Source of the DNA: DASRAJ01 sp039920305 | GTDB lineage: Bacteria > Bacteroidota > Bacteroidia > Chitinophagales > UBA10324 | Direction: 5' to 3' | Assembly: GCA_039920305.1 (NCBI GenBank) | Contig: JBDSEA010000211.1 | Coordinates: 1-14,478, forward strand | DNA: 14,478 bases | The notes under the pieces: generated by a model | The model's input: only the letters and a program-made list of their open reading frames with translations | The model's database searches: none | What the model was told of the DNA's origin: nothing | Shown here: positions 1-8,251 of the stretch, piece by piece | Layout: every line of letters begins with the position of its first letter | Position numbering within the stretch: position 1 is the stretch's first letter | Made by a program: the position numbers and the translations under genes

Positions 1-3000
1 ATTCATCGAACCATATTTCCGCGCATTTTGATTCCCCGTCATCATCGGGTACTCCGTTCGGGGGGTTGCGTACGCCAAGCATGGCAGTAACCACTACACC
101 GAGATCGGGATTGCCTACAATCGTGATTTTCGATCCGTTAAAACTTGTAATGGTGAATGGCTTATTTACAGCAAAGCCAGCAGCATTCCTTGCCTGCTTG
201 GCTGCCACCAGATCATTCAGAACAATATCAAAGTTATTGGTAAGGGGCCATATATCATATGCATTCGTTGCTCCGGCAAGTGTTACAGTGAGCGGCACTT
301 CATACTCGTAAAAATTATTGGTGAAATCAGTGCCGAGCCGGATGAATGAAGTAAGATCACCGGTGTTCAGCAGAGGCTGGCCTTCCACTCCTTCAGCATG
401 AACAAACAATTTAAGGTGCTCGTATTGCCTTAAATCAAGATTAATATTTTTATATACCGCACGGGCATCACCATTCTGCAGGTTACAGACCTGGACTGAA
501 AGAGATTGCTCATTTTGAAACTGTGTTCCTATCTGACCGATAATTTGTTCCCGCTGAATACCGGGAGGCAAAACATAATTCACAGGCGTCCGGCTCGCGT
601 TTTCTTCAAGGCTTACCGAGGTCACATTGAAATAGGTGTTTCCGAAATTATCGGTGGGAAGTGATTCTCCGGGCGATTCGAGTGAGAAAAGATATTTCCT
701 CCACTGGTTGCGCACCAGTTCCAGCCGTGCGAACCTCATGATCACGGTTGTATCAAATCCTGCCATGTACATTCTTACAAACCGGATAGATTTAAAATCC
801 TGGATGCTTCCGACTTTTTTCTCATACTGGTCAATAGGGATTTTAATCTGTATCCATCTCTCGGTTCCCGTTGTGTTTCCATTAATTGCGTTCGCAACCT
901 CATGGGTTATTTCATCCGTAATAAAGGTGTTTCCCACCAAAAGGTTTGAAGGGCTTATATGTACTTTATATTCGAAGTACTCTTCGTTTTCAGTAATGGT
1001 GTTGTCATTATTGAGATCCTCTGATTCCGGCTGATTGGTGGCGGCGGAGGAAATTATCTGCGTGGTCGTGGAGATGGGTGAATTATTTTCAGAATTATTG
1101 TAAACCCGGTACCGGTCGAGGATACCGGTCTGTGCAGTGTTGTAAAACTCATCATCAAAGTACCGGTAGTTATCATTGGAGGGATCTTTAAAGGCTGCAT
1201 TGTAAATGGGGGATCCTGCTCCATAAATTTTTATGAGGGATGCAAGGTAGGAATTGAAGAAGTGCCGCTCATCACCTGCATTGGTGGCAAACACGGAGTC
1301 GCGCAACCCGTCATAACCGGCATCCTGCCACTGGCGTGCATTAGGATCGTTGTCAAAGGCATTGGTGATCGGTGGTATTTTAGGCGAAAAGCCCCAGATA
1401 CTTTTATTCTCGATGGTGGTATCACCGACAGGGGAAATGCCATTCTCATAAAAGAACTTCGAATCCTTCAGCACATCCTCTGAGATATTTCCGAGATTAA
1501 TGTACAAGTCACCACCGGTGCTTATGGAATCATATAAAAAAGGATCGAGCACCCAAAGCTGTATGTATTCAATATTTGCCTGCTCAAAATCGGTTTGATC
1601 AATGCTCCGCTGGATTCCGCCCCAGCGTTTACTTATGTTTGACGAGGAGGAGGTATCAAATCCTATCGTACCATCATTAAGTACGATCACTGCGGTTGTG
1701 TCAAAATTGTAAGGACCTCTCCTGCGCGGCTCAAAGCGCATGTCAAAAGTGTTTTCGCGCTGGTCAAACGGACTGTTGGTATTATCAATTGCGGGGAAAA
1801 TTTCGGTTTGCAAAACCTGCCTTGAATAGAAATTATCCTGCTCCAGCGCATTGTTTTTTATTCCATCCGGAGCGGTTACATCACTCCAGAAAAAGGGATC
1901 AATGTTGTACCATGACAGTTTGGCGCGGTTAAAACCATAATCCCAGCTGTTAACGCTGGAAGCTTCAGGAAACAAGCCCCCCTGCGGCGTGCTTGCAAGC
2001 TTCCAGCTGATGAACGGAAACCGGAGATCGTAGGAGGTTTGTGTCCCCTCAAAATCATCAATGTAGATCACGCCATCCTTTCCGATCGCCTTGGAATGCC
2101 CGGGCTGCAGTCTTGCAGCCTCGGCGGAAACAGTGATTGAAGATTTTTCTTTGGTATCAAAAAGCGGCAAGGCATTCACGAGTCTCGTAATGAAGGGCGC
2201 CTCAGAGGTGTAGCTTCCATCCAGACCAAAAATGGCATTGTTGATCGGATCATATCCCACATTGAGCTTGGTGGTATAAGGACGCTCCCACAGTTTGAGC
2301 AATGTTCCCCCGATCGCAAAATGATCATTGATGTAATAATCCAGCCTGGCGCCAAAAAGTGTTTTCGTCTGGAAGCTGAACAGTGCACTATTTTCAAATG
2401 CCACATTGATGGGCACTCCGGAGTTAAGCAACCCCTGGTTCAGGATCTTAACCCTTCCTAAGTTGTAGTCAACAGTATAGTCCACATTCTCAGTTAGCTT
2501 TTGACCACCTGCTGTAACCGTTACTGAGCCTTGCGGCACATTGAATGCACCCAGGGAAATTTCACTGCTCACGCTTGATTTATAAGTGCCCTGCAATATG
2601 TAGCGGTTGTACTGCGGAAACTGCTCGGCAATGGTTTTGGTTGAATCGTACAATTGCTGGTACACGTACTGCTGCCCTACGGCAGGGGTTGAAAATTTAG
2701 CGGCGAGGTCTTTTCCGAATGGCTGTACCACAGGAAAGATCACCTTGCCATTCGATGGAATGATGGTAATGCCTGAAAGAAAATCAAACACGCCATCGGG
2801 TTGCGGATCCTGGTTGTTGTTCAGCCGGTCCAGGCCAAGCACGCTGATGAGTGGTGTGCCATTGAGGTTGTCAGCAGGTATGTACCGCTTTTCGCCGCCG
2901 CCCGGATCGAGATAATAGATATCCAGAAAAAAATCTTCAGGATTTATTTGATAAGCCCCGAGTGAATAGACGTTCTTCATTTCCAGGTTCCAGATAGGAA

Positions 3001-4672
3001 GCTTTGGTCTGGTAGAAGTGCTCTTCAGCATCTTTAAATAGAGCACTTTTGCCGTATCGGCACTCGGCGGAACGTCCTCGGCAAATTCACCTACTTGATA
3101 TAATTGACCGTTCACGGTGTACTGGAACGCCACACCCAGCACATCATCGGGCTGAAGCTGTGAATTAAGAAGCACATAGCCCAGCCGGGAATCAAAAGTA
3201 TATTCATTCGTAGCTAATTTCCTGGCGTAGGTTTTTTCAAAATCCTGAACAGGAACAAAGCCTGCGGTAGTAAGCGTCTGTAAGGCCTGATCAAGGAAGC
3301 GGGTGTTATTCAGGTTAACTCCATTGATCACTGTGCCATTGGTAAGGATTGTATAAAGGTTGTTCGAGTTCAGATCTACACCGGGAGTGAGCAGGGCATA
3401 GCCATAGGGCAATGTGTTGGTTGTTCCTGCGATCAGCGGCGAATATGGCACCGATTCTCCAAGGTCCTGGAAGGCAACAATATCCCGCACGTTGGTAGTT
3501 GCCCCGGTTTTGTTGGTTACCCATACCTCCATCTTGGTAATATTCACCTGGGAATTGATGATTGGAATGGTGGAGAGTGCCTGGTTATAATTGTTCAGGA
3601 AATATTGAGCGAGGTAATAATTACGGTTCTCATCATACTGATCACTAGTAATTCGGAATGTCTGCTGCTGCGCCCCGCCCTGCACCGTTACGCTTTGGGT
3701 TTGTGATTGTTGCTGTGAAATCACGCTTGTAACGGTTAGCCTTCCAAACTGTAACTGTGTTTTTAAACCGAACAGGCTCTGGCTGCCGCTGATGAGTGAT
3801 CCCTTAAGCGGCAATGAAATATTTCCTGCTTCTATCTTCTTTATCACATCATCCTGGTAGCCGGTATATTCCAGCTTCACCTGGTTTTCAAAATTGAAGT
3901 TCGACTGGGTATTGTAGTTTACATTCATCTTCAGCTTGTCGCCGATTTTGGCAAGCACATTCATCTGAATGTTCATATCGAAGTTGAATCCACCCTGCTT
4001 GCGCTGTCTTTTGGTTAGGGTGGGATTGAGGATGTTCTGATAATTTCCGCCGAAGGTCAGATCAATATTTCCCTGCGGGCGAATATCAACCTTTGTTCCT
4101 CCGAAGATTCTGTCAAAAAGCCGGTTATTTACGTTTACATCCGGAATGATGCTTTTTTGGGAAAGCACCTCCCCTGCACTGCTCCGCTGCTGCCAGTATT
4201 TCTGCTCATCGGTCTTGTATTCGTAGTTCAGAAATTCATCGAATGACATATAGGTAGGATCACTATAGAACTGATTCCCGATATTCTCATTCAGCATATA
4301 ATCATGTGTGGCAGGATCATATTCAATGCTTTGATTGATATTAGCAGGATCATTCAGATCAAAGCTGTTTTCATTGGGTGTGGTTAAAAAATCAGTTACG
4401 CGATCATAGATCGGGTAATGCAGGTTGATCTGATTCTCATCTGGCGGAGGGGTGTCTTCCGGCAGGGAGTTCACCATTGCCTGTATCGCTTCCTGTGAAA
4501 GCTTACCAAAAGATTTAATCTCTCCGATCTTATTTTTATCCTCATCTGAGTAAGGCAGATTTGCAGCATGTGGCAATGCCCTCAATCGTCCGTTCATAGC
4601 CATTCCGGAGAGAATAGTGAGCGAGGCAAATGCCACAATGGTGAGCGTGGTGATATTTACTTTAAGATTCAA
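1..4672 (-). CDS. sprA: SprA, T9SS outer-membrane translocon / gliding motility protein (N-terminal part; 3' end beyond window)
   Basis: Encodes SprA (Sov in Porphyromonas), the very large outer-membrane beta-barrel through which folded T9SS cargo leaves the periplasm. The frame is open for 1557 codons from a TTG at 4672 to the left edge with no stop; known SprA proteins are about 2,400 residues, so roughly the C-terminal third is missing. A signal peptide is visible (NLKVNITTL, hydrophobic TIVAFASLTILSG, then MAMNG). SprA-family stretches include a beta-rich region near residues 195-310 (GGNYQNIL, FENQVKLEYTGYQDDVIKKI), WNLEMKNVYSLGAYQ near 561-575 and GVIYIDDFEG near 868. Frame was checked at several points and is uninterrupted. 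The start is unusual: between the upstream in-frame TAA and the first ATG (4603, already past the hydrophobic core) only non-ATG codons exist, so TTG at 4672 is my choice; CTG at 4693 or an assembly indel are alternatives. It lies 227 bp downstream of ruvA on the same strand. Family call is firm; exact start is not. Confidence 0.95.
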   Translation of the reverse strand, partial: MNLKVNITTLTIVAFASLTILSGMAMNGRLRALPHAANLPYSDEDKNKIGEIKSFGKLSQEAIQAMVNSLPEDTPPPDENQINLHYPIYDRVTDFLTTPNENSFDLNDPANINQSIEYDPATHDYMLNENIGNQFYSDPTYMSFDEFLNYEYKTDEQKYWQQRSSAGEVLSQKSIIPDVNVNNRLFDRIFGGTKVDIRPQGNIDLTFGGNYQNILNPTLTKRQRKQGGFNFDMNIQMNVLAKIGDKLKMNVNYNTQSNFNFENQVKLEYTGYQDDVIKKIEAGNISLPLKGSLISGSQSLFGLKTQLQFGRLTVTSVISQQQSQTQSVTVQGGAQQQTFRITSDQYDENRNYYLAQYFLNNYNQALSTIPIINSQVNITKMEVWVTNKTGATTNVRDIVAFQDLGESVPYSPLIAGTTNTLPYGYALLTPGVDLNSNNLYTILTNGTVINGVNLNNTRFLDQALQTLTTAGFVPVQDFEKTYARKLATNEYTFDSRLGYVLLNSQLQPDDVLGVAFQYTVNGQLYQVGEFAEDVPPSADTAKVLYLKMLKSTSTRPKLPIWNLEMKNVYSLGAYQINPEDFFLDIYYLDPGGGEKRYIPADNLNGTPLISVLGLDRLNNNQDPQPDGVFDFLSGITIIPSNGKVIFPVVQPFGKDLAAKFSTPAVGQQYVYQQLYDSTKTIAEQFPQYNRYILQGTYKSSVSSEISLGAFNVPQGSVTVTAGGQKLTENVDYTVDYNLGRVKILNQGLLNSGVPINVAFENSALFSFQTKTLFGARLDYYINDHFAIGGTLLKLWERPYTTKLNVGYDPINNAIFGLDGSYTSEAPFITRLVNALPLFDTKEKSSITVSAEAARLQPGHSKAIGKDGVIYIDDFEGTQTSYDLRFPFISWKLASTPQGGLFPEASSVNSWDYGFNRAKLSWYNIDPFFWSDVTAPDGIKNNALEQDNFYSRQVLQTEIFPAIDNTNSPFDQRENTFDMRFEPRRRGPYNFDTTAVIVLNDGTIGFDTSSSSNISKRWGGIQRSIDQTDFEQANIEYIQLWVLDPFLYDSISTGGDLYINLGNISEDVLKDSKFFYENGISPVGDTTIENKSIWGFSPKIPPITNAFDNDPNARQWQDAGYDGLRDSVFATNAGDERHFFNSYLASLIKIYGAGSPIYNAAFKDPSNDNYRYFDDEFYNTAQTGILDRYRVYNNSENNSPISTTTQIISSAATNQPESEDLNNDNTITENEEYFEYKVHISPSNLLVGNTFITDEITHEVANAINGNTTGTERWIQIKIPIDQYEKKVGSIQDFKSIRFVRMYMAGFDTTVIMRFARLELVRNQWRKYLFSLESPGESLPTDNFGNTYFNVTSVSLEENASRTPVNYVLPPGIQREQIIGQIGTQFQNEQSLSVQVCNLQNGDARAVYKNINLDLRQYEHLKLFVHAEGVEGQPLLNTGDLTSFIRLGTDFTNNFYEYEVPLTVTLAGATNAYDIWPLTNNFDIVLNDLVAAKQARNAAGFAVNKPFTITSFNGSKITIVGNPDLGVVVTAMLGVRNPPNGVPDDDGESKCAEIWFDE

Positions 4673-4899
4673 TCCCGATATTTTTTGATTCAGCGGAGAA
4701 AATTCATATGGAGAATTGCAAGTAACGCAGCTTAAAATCTGTTATTGCCTTCGATGCATATTCGTATCTTCCTTAGAAATTCTGCCGGCAAATTGTTAAT
4801 TTTTTCCCTTCCGATTATATTTTTAAAATTGTCTCTGCATACATCATTCATTAATAAAGCTACTGCTTAATTCGGTCAGTCTGCCAGCAACTATTTTCT

Positions 4900-5496
4900 T
4901 CATATCGCCCTTAATGCCTGCTTGATCAGTTCCTCTGCAGTCCAGTTATTTTTTGATGATTCAACGCGCTGAACTGCATTTTCTGCCTGTATGCGGGTAA
5001 AACCAAGCATGACCAATGCACTTAATGCTTCATTCCGCACACTGCCTCCGGGTGACAGGGAAACAGGACTGCCTGTAACTCCCTTTCCTATTTTATCCTT
5101 AAGCTCGAGTATGATTCGCTTTGCAGTTTTGGGCCCAATGCCCTTGATGCTTTCGAGCAGCCTTACATTCTCCGTCAATATCGCCCTTTGAATCTCCTCG
5201 GCATTCATGGATGATAAAATCATGCGGACTGTAGATGCCCCTACACCGCTGATTCCCAGTAACTGTAAAAAAATCTCCCTTTCCTGCTCTTCATAAAAAC
5301 CAAACAACTGCAGAGTGATTGCTCCCTGTAACCCCCCGCCAATGTGCAGATACGTATGGAGCTTACAGGAAGTTTGGTGATGGATTTTTGAAAAGGTATT
5401 CAGAGAAATCTGCACAAAATATCCAAGCCCCCCGCATTCCACAATTACGTGTGCGGGTGATTTTTCTGTGATGTTTCCCTGAAGATAGGATAGCAT
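4900..5496 (-). CDS. ruvA: Holliday junction branch migration complex subunit RuvA
   Basis: RuvA binds four-way Holliday junctions as a tetramer and loads the RuvB helicase for branch migration during recombinational repair in the cytoplasm. The 198-residue product is full family length and begins with the N-terminal OB-fold (MLSYLQGNITEKSP, CGGLGYFVQISLNT). It continues into two helix-hairpin-helix motifs (LLGISGVGASTVRMIL near 82-97 and LLESIKGIGPKTAKRI near 113-128) and ends in the small C-terminal domain that contacts RuvB (ALSALVMLGFTRIQAENAV; ending EELIKQALRAI). The loop GGGLQGAITLQLFGFYEEQ is slightly longer than the usual KEDA..LYGF form. It lies between maeB (129 bp upstream) and sprA, all on the minus strand, so cotranscription is possible. 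The TGA stop overlaps an ATG (ATGA at 4903-4900) that opens only a 19-codon frame. Confidence 0.95.
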   Translation of the reverse strand: MLSYLQGNITEKSPAHVIVECGGLGYFVQISLNTFSKIHHQTSCKLHTYLHIGGGLQGAITLQLFGFYEEQEREIFLQLLGISGVGASTVRMILSSMNAEEIQRAILTENVRLLESIKGIGPKTAKRIILELKDKIGKGVTGSPVSLSPGGSVRNEALSALVMLGFTRIQAENAVQRVESSKNNWTAEELIKQALRAI

Positions 5497-5600
5497 TTTT
5501 AGCGGTAGGTATTGAGTCGTTAGTACATTTTTGCTTTTAAAATGTTATTCTAATTTTTTTCCATTTTCCCTTTTCTATTCAGGCTACATCAATTCATTCA

Positions 5601-5631
5601 CTTCTCACTTCTCACCACTCACGTCTCACAC
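5601..5631. repeat. degenerate heptamer tandem repeat at the maeB 3' end
   Basis: On the plus strand the units CTTCTCA (5601), CTTCTCA (5608), CCACTCA (5615) and CGTCTCA (5622) follow one another without a gap and are trailed by CAC. Related ATTCATTCA sequence lies just to the left. Read on the minus strand each unit starts with TGA, and one of them supplies the maeB stop codon. The strand is strongly purine/pyrimidine biased. It resembles the short heptameric repeats often seen between bacterial genes; no function can be assigned. Confidence 0.55.
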
Positions 5632-7896
5632 CTTAGTCTGTGCATCCACCACTGCAATCGTAACCATATTAATAATCTCCCTCACCGAGCTGCCGAGTTG
5701 TAAAATGTGAACCGGTTTTTTCAGCCCAAGCAATACCGGACCGATGGCCTCTGCCGCATCGAGTGACTGCATGAGCTTGTACGCAATATTACCAGCAGAC
5801 AAGTTTGGGAAAATAAGCGTATTCGCGCCACCATCAATCAACTCACAGAATGGATAGTTATCGGTTAGTAGTTCAGTATCGAAGGCAAAGTTCGCCTGCA
5901 TTTCACCGTCCACGATCATGCCGGGAAACTTTTCTTTCAATAATCTTACAGCGGTAGCAACTGTATCGGGTTCAATGCCCCTTGTAGAACCAAAATTGGA
6001 ATAGGATAGCATCGCAATCCGGGGCTGAATGTTCAGATTCTGAACAGTTCGCGCAGTAAGCGTTGTAATCTCTACCAATTCTTCTGCGGTTGGATTAACG
6101 TTCACGGTGCAATCCGCAAAGAAAAGCGGACCTTTTTTCGTAAGCAGAATGTACATGCCTGCTACTTTTTTTGCTCCTTCTTCCGTTCCAATGATTTGAA
6201 GTGCCGGACGGATGGTTTGGGCATAATTTCTTGTGAGTCCTGAGATCAGGGCATCGGCCTCACCGCTGAGCACCATCATAGAACCGAAATAATTTCTTTC
6301 ACGCATCAGCTTCTTGGATTCGTAGAAGGTCAGGCCCTTGCGCCTGCGCTTCTCGTACAGCCATAAGCCATACTGAGTTCTCACATGTTCCATCTTTTCA
6401 GAATTCGGGTTGATGATCGGAACATCAGCCAGATCAAGGTTATTTTCTTTAATGATCGCTTTGATCTTTGATTCAGATCCAAGCAGAATCGGCTTGGCCA
6501 AACCTTCTTCCTTAACCACCTGAGCTGCCTTCAGGATTTTAAAATTATCGGCTTCCGCAAAAACAACGCGTTTGGGATCGCGGCGGGCTTTATTCATGAG
6601 TACACGCACAATTGCTTCATCCCTTCCGAGCCTTTTTGAAAGATCGTTTACATACGCATCCCAGTCTGCAATATTTGAACGGGCAACACCTGAATCCATG
6701 GCAGCTTTTGCCACGGCAGGAGCCACTGTAGTAAGCAAGCGAGGATCAATGAGCTTTGGGATGATGTATTCATTACCATAAGTCATGTTCTTTTCTCCAT
6801 AGGCGAGATTAACGATATCGGGAACGGGCTTTTTTGCAAGACCCGCTAGAGCGCGAACCGCAGCAAGCTTCATTGCCTCATTAATTTCCTTTGCCCTTAC
6901 ATCAAGGGCGCCCCTGAAGATAAAAGGAAAACCAAGCGCATTATTTACCTGGTTTGGATAATCACTTCTGCCTGTTGCAATGATCGCATCGGGTCGCGCA
7001 TCACGGGCATCATCATAGGGGATTTCAGGATCAGGATTGGCAAGTGCAAAAATGATGGGGTTGGGTGCCATCACTTTTACCATGCTTTTTGAAACCACAT
7101 CGCCCTTAGACAATCCAAGAAATACATCGGCACCCTTCATGGCATCAGCAAGAGTTTTTAAATCACGCTTCGTTGCAAAGGGTTTTTTGTACTGGTCAAT
7201 ATCTTTCCGGTCAGTTCTGATTACTCCATTGCGATCAATCATTACAATGTTTGCCGGCTTCACACCAAGCTGTACATACAGGTGTGCACAGGAAAGCGCG
7301 CTCGCGCCTGCTCCGGAAACAACCACCGTGACCTCATCAATTTTTTTCTCCTGTAACTCCAAAGCATTCAATAGTGCAGCTCCGGAAATAATGGCGGTGC
7401 CATGCTGGTCGTCATGCATTACAGGAATATTGAGTGCCTTCTTGAGCTGCTTTTCTATTTCAAAGCAATCAGGCGCTTTAATATCTTCGAGATTGATTCC
7501 ACCGAAAGTCGGTTCGAGTGCCTTTACCGCACTCACAAAGTCCCCGATCGTTTTTGCATTAAGCTCGATGTCGAACACATCAATATCAGCAAAAATTTTA
7601 AAGAGAATACCTTTGCCTTCCATCACCGGCTTGGCAGCTTCAGGACCAATATCACCAAGGCCGAGAACAGCCGTTCCATTGGTGATCACTCCCACCAGAT
7701 TGCCTTTTGAGGTGTAGCTGTAAACTTTCTCGGTATTCTGTGCAATTTCCAGGCACGGTTCAGCCACACCAGGTGAATAGGCCAGCGCAAGGTCACGCTG
7801 CGTTTTGGTTTCCTTGGTAGGCACCACCTCAATTTTCCCCGGTCGGCCCTTGCTGTGATAATTCAGGGCATCCTCTTTACTGATTTTTACTGCCAT
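5626..7896 (-). CDS. maeB: NADP-dependent malic enzyme with C-terminal phosphotransacetylase-like domain
   Basis: Catalyses oxidative decarboxylation of malate to pyruvate, supplying NADPH and linking the TCA cycle to pyruvate/acetyl-CoA. With the start at 7896 the protein is 756 residues, the usual length of the fused MaeB form. The malic domain covers about 15-155, with the catalytic-site motif LALAYSPGVAEP (Tyr40), GVITNGTAVLGLGDIG, a conserved Lys95 in PVMEGKGILFK, and the metal-binding segment VMHDDQHGTA (Asp162/163). The NAD(P)-binding domain covers about 165-400 with VVVSGAGASA. The PTA/PTB domain runs from about 430 to the end (VVFAEADNFKILKA, ANFAFDTELL, NLSAGNIAYKLMQ). In MaeB proteins this domain is known as an acetyl-CoA-responsive regulatory module rather than a working transacetylase. 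The reading frame extends up to a GTG at 7938, but family proteins begin like MAVKISKEDALNYHSKGRPG, and a promoter-like TACTTTCG sits 4 bp before the chosen ATG, so the shorter start is preferred. Confidence 0.95.
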   Translation of the reverse strand: MAVKISKEDALNYHSKGRPGKIEVVPTKETKTQRDLALAYSPGVAEPCLEIAQNTEKVYSYTSKGNLVGVITNGTAVLGLGDIGPEAAKPVMEGKGILFKIFADIDVFDIELNAKTIGDFVSAVKALEPTFGGINLEDIKAPDCFEIEKQLKKALNIPVMHDDQHGTAIISGAALLNALELQEKKIDEVTVVVSGAGASALSCAHLYVQLGVKPANIVMIDRNGVIRTDRKDIDQYKKPFATKRDLKTLADAMKGADVFLGLSKGDVVSKSMVKVMAPNPIIFALANPDPEIPYDDARDARPDAIIATGRSDYPNQVNNALGFPFIFRGALDVRAKEINEAMKLAAVRALAGLAKKPVPDIVNLAYGEKNMTYGNEYIIPKLIDPRLLTTVAPAVAKAAMDSGVARSNIADWDAYVNDLSKRLGRDEAIVRVLMNKARRDPKRVVFAEADNFKILKAAQVVKEEGLAKPILLGSESKIKAIIKENNLDLADVPIINPNSEKMEHVRTQYGLWLYEKRRRKGLTFYESKKLMRERNYFGSMMVLSGEADALISGLTRNYAQTIRPALQIIGTEEGAKKVAGMYILLTKKGPLFFADCTVNVNPTAEELVEITTLTARTVQNLNIQPRIAMLSYSNFGSTRGIEPDTVATAVRLLKEKFPGMIVDGEMQANFAFDTELLTDNYPFCELIDGGANTLIFPNLSAGNIAYKLMQSLDAAEAIGPVLLGLKKPVHILQLGSSVREIINMVTIAVVDAQTKV

Positions 7897-8251
7897 GGCG
7901 CGAAAGTAGCGACTCTCAATTCCTGTTGCGCGGCGCACGGATTCTCCGCAACCCGCATTACCGGTCTTAAAAAGTCAGTTACTGAATAACGTGATCGGGC
8001 ATCATTTTACTTGAAGCGGGATCGAACATTTATTGTAAAGCTTCTTGCAATAGGCTGTAAAATTTCGGGGAGGCGAATATAGAATGTTGAGGGGAATCTC
8101 AGTTTCACAACTTTCATATTTTAATTCGACCTTCCATCCTTCAAAAATTTGCTATGTTGCTTCATTAAGAAGTTAAAAATCTTTTACTCAAAAGCAACTG
8201 GTTATTCAATCGTAGCATTGCAGTAAATGACTCAAGTAGCCAATAATCCAA
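7897..8251. other. divergent intergenic region between maeB and holB
   Basis: This 355-bp non-coding gap separates the minus-strand maeB cluster from the plus-strand holB cluster and must hold the promoters of both. Apart from the -7-like element next to maeB I see no convincing RNA gene, hairpin terminator or long repeat. On the holB side TATGTTGC (8153-8160) is only a weak -7-like match, with no matching -33 box. No conserved small open frame was recognised. Confidence 0.6.
7901..7908 (-). promoter_or_regulatory. putative Bacteroidota -7 element for maeB
   Basis: The minus strand reads TACTTTCG, one mismatch from the phylum's TAnnTTTG -7 consensus, with only CGCC between it and the maeB ATG. 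A transcript starting from it would have a very short or no leader. I see no TTTG-type -33 box at the proper distance, so support is limited to the single element and its position. Confidence 0.35.

Noticed and set aside
636..1034. Plus-strand 132-codon frame, and other short frames on both strands between 66 and 3524
   Set aside because: They overlap the continuous sprA frame, which matches the family throughout; the alternative products are low-complexity shadows.
1..4672. Possible pseudogenisation of sprA, because it lacks a normal start
   Set aside because: The reading frame is open over 1557 codons and the frame agrees at several independent checkpoints with conserved SprA motifs, so only the start is in doubt.
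4844..4903. A 19-codon minus-strand frame (MKKIVAGRLTELSSSFINE) whose ATG overlaps the ruvA stop and which shares the sprA frame
   Set aside because: It ends long before sprA with several stops between them, and it has no recognisable family. A translational-coupling leader is possible but cannot be supported from sequence alone.
7037..7717. Plus-strand open frames of up to 226 codons opposite maeB
   Set aside because: They lie wholly antisense to a well-conserved enzyme, show no signal or domain, and are codon-bias shadows of maeB.
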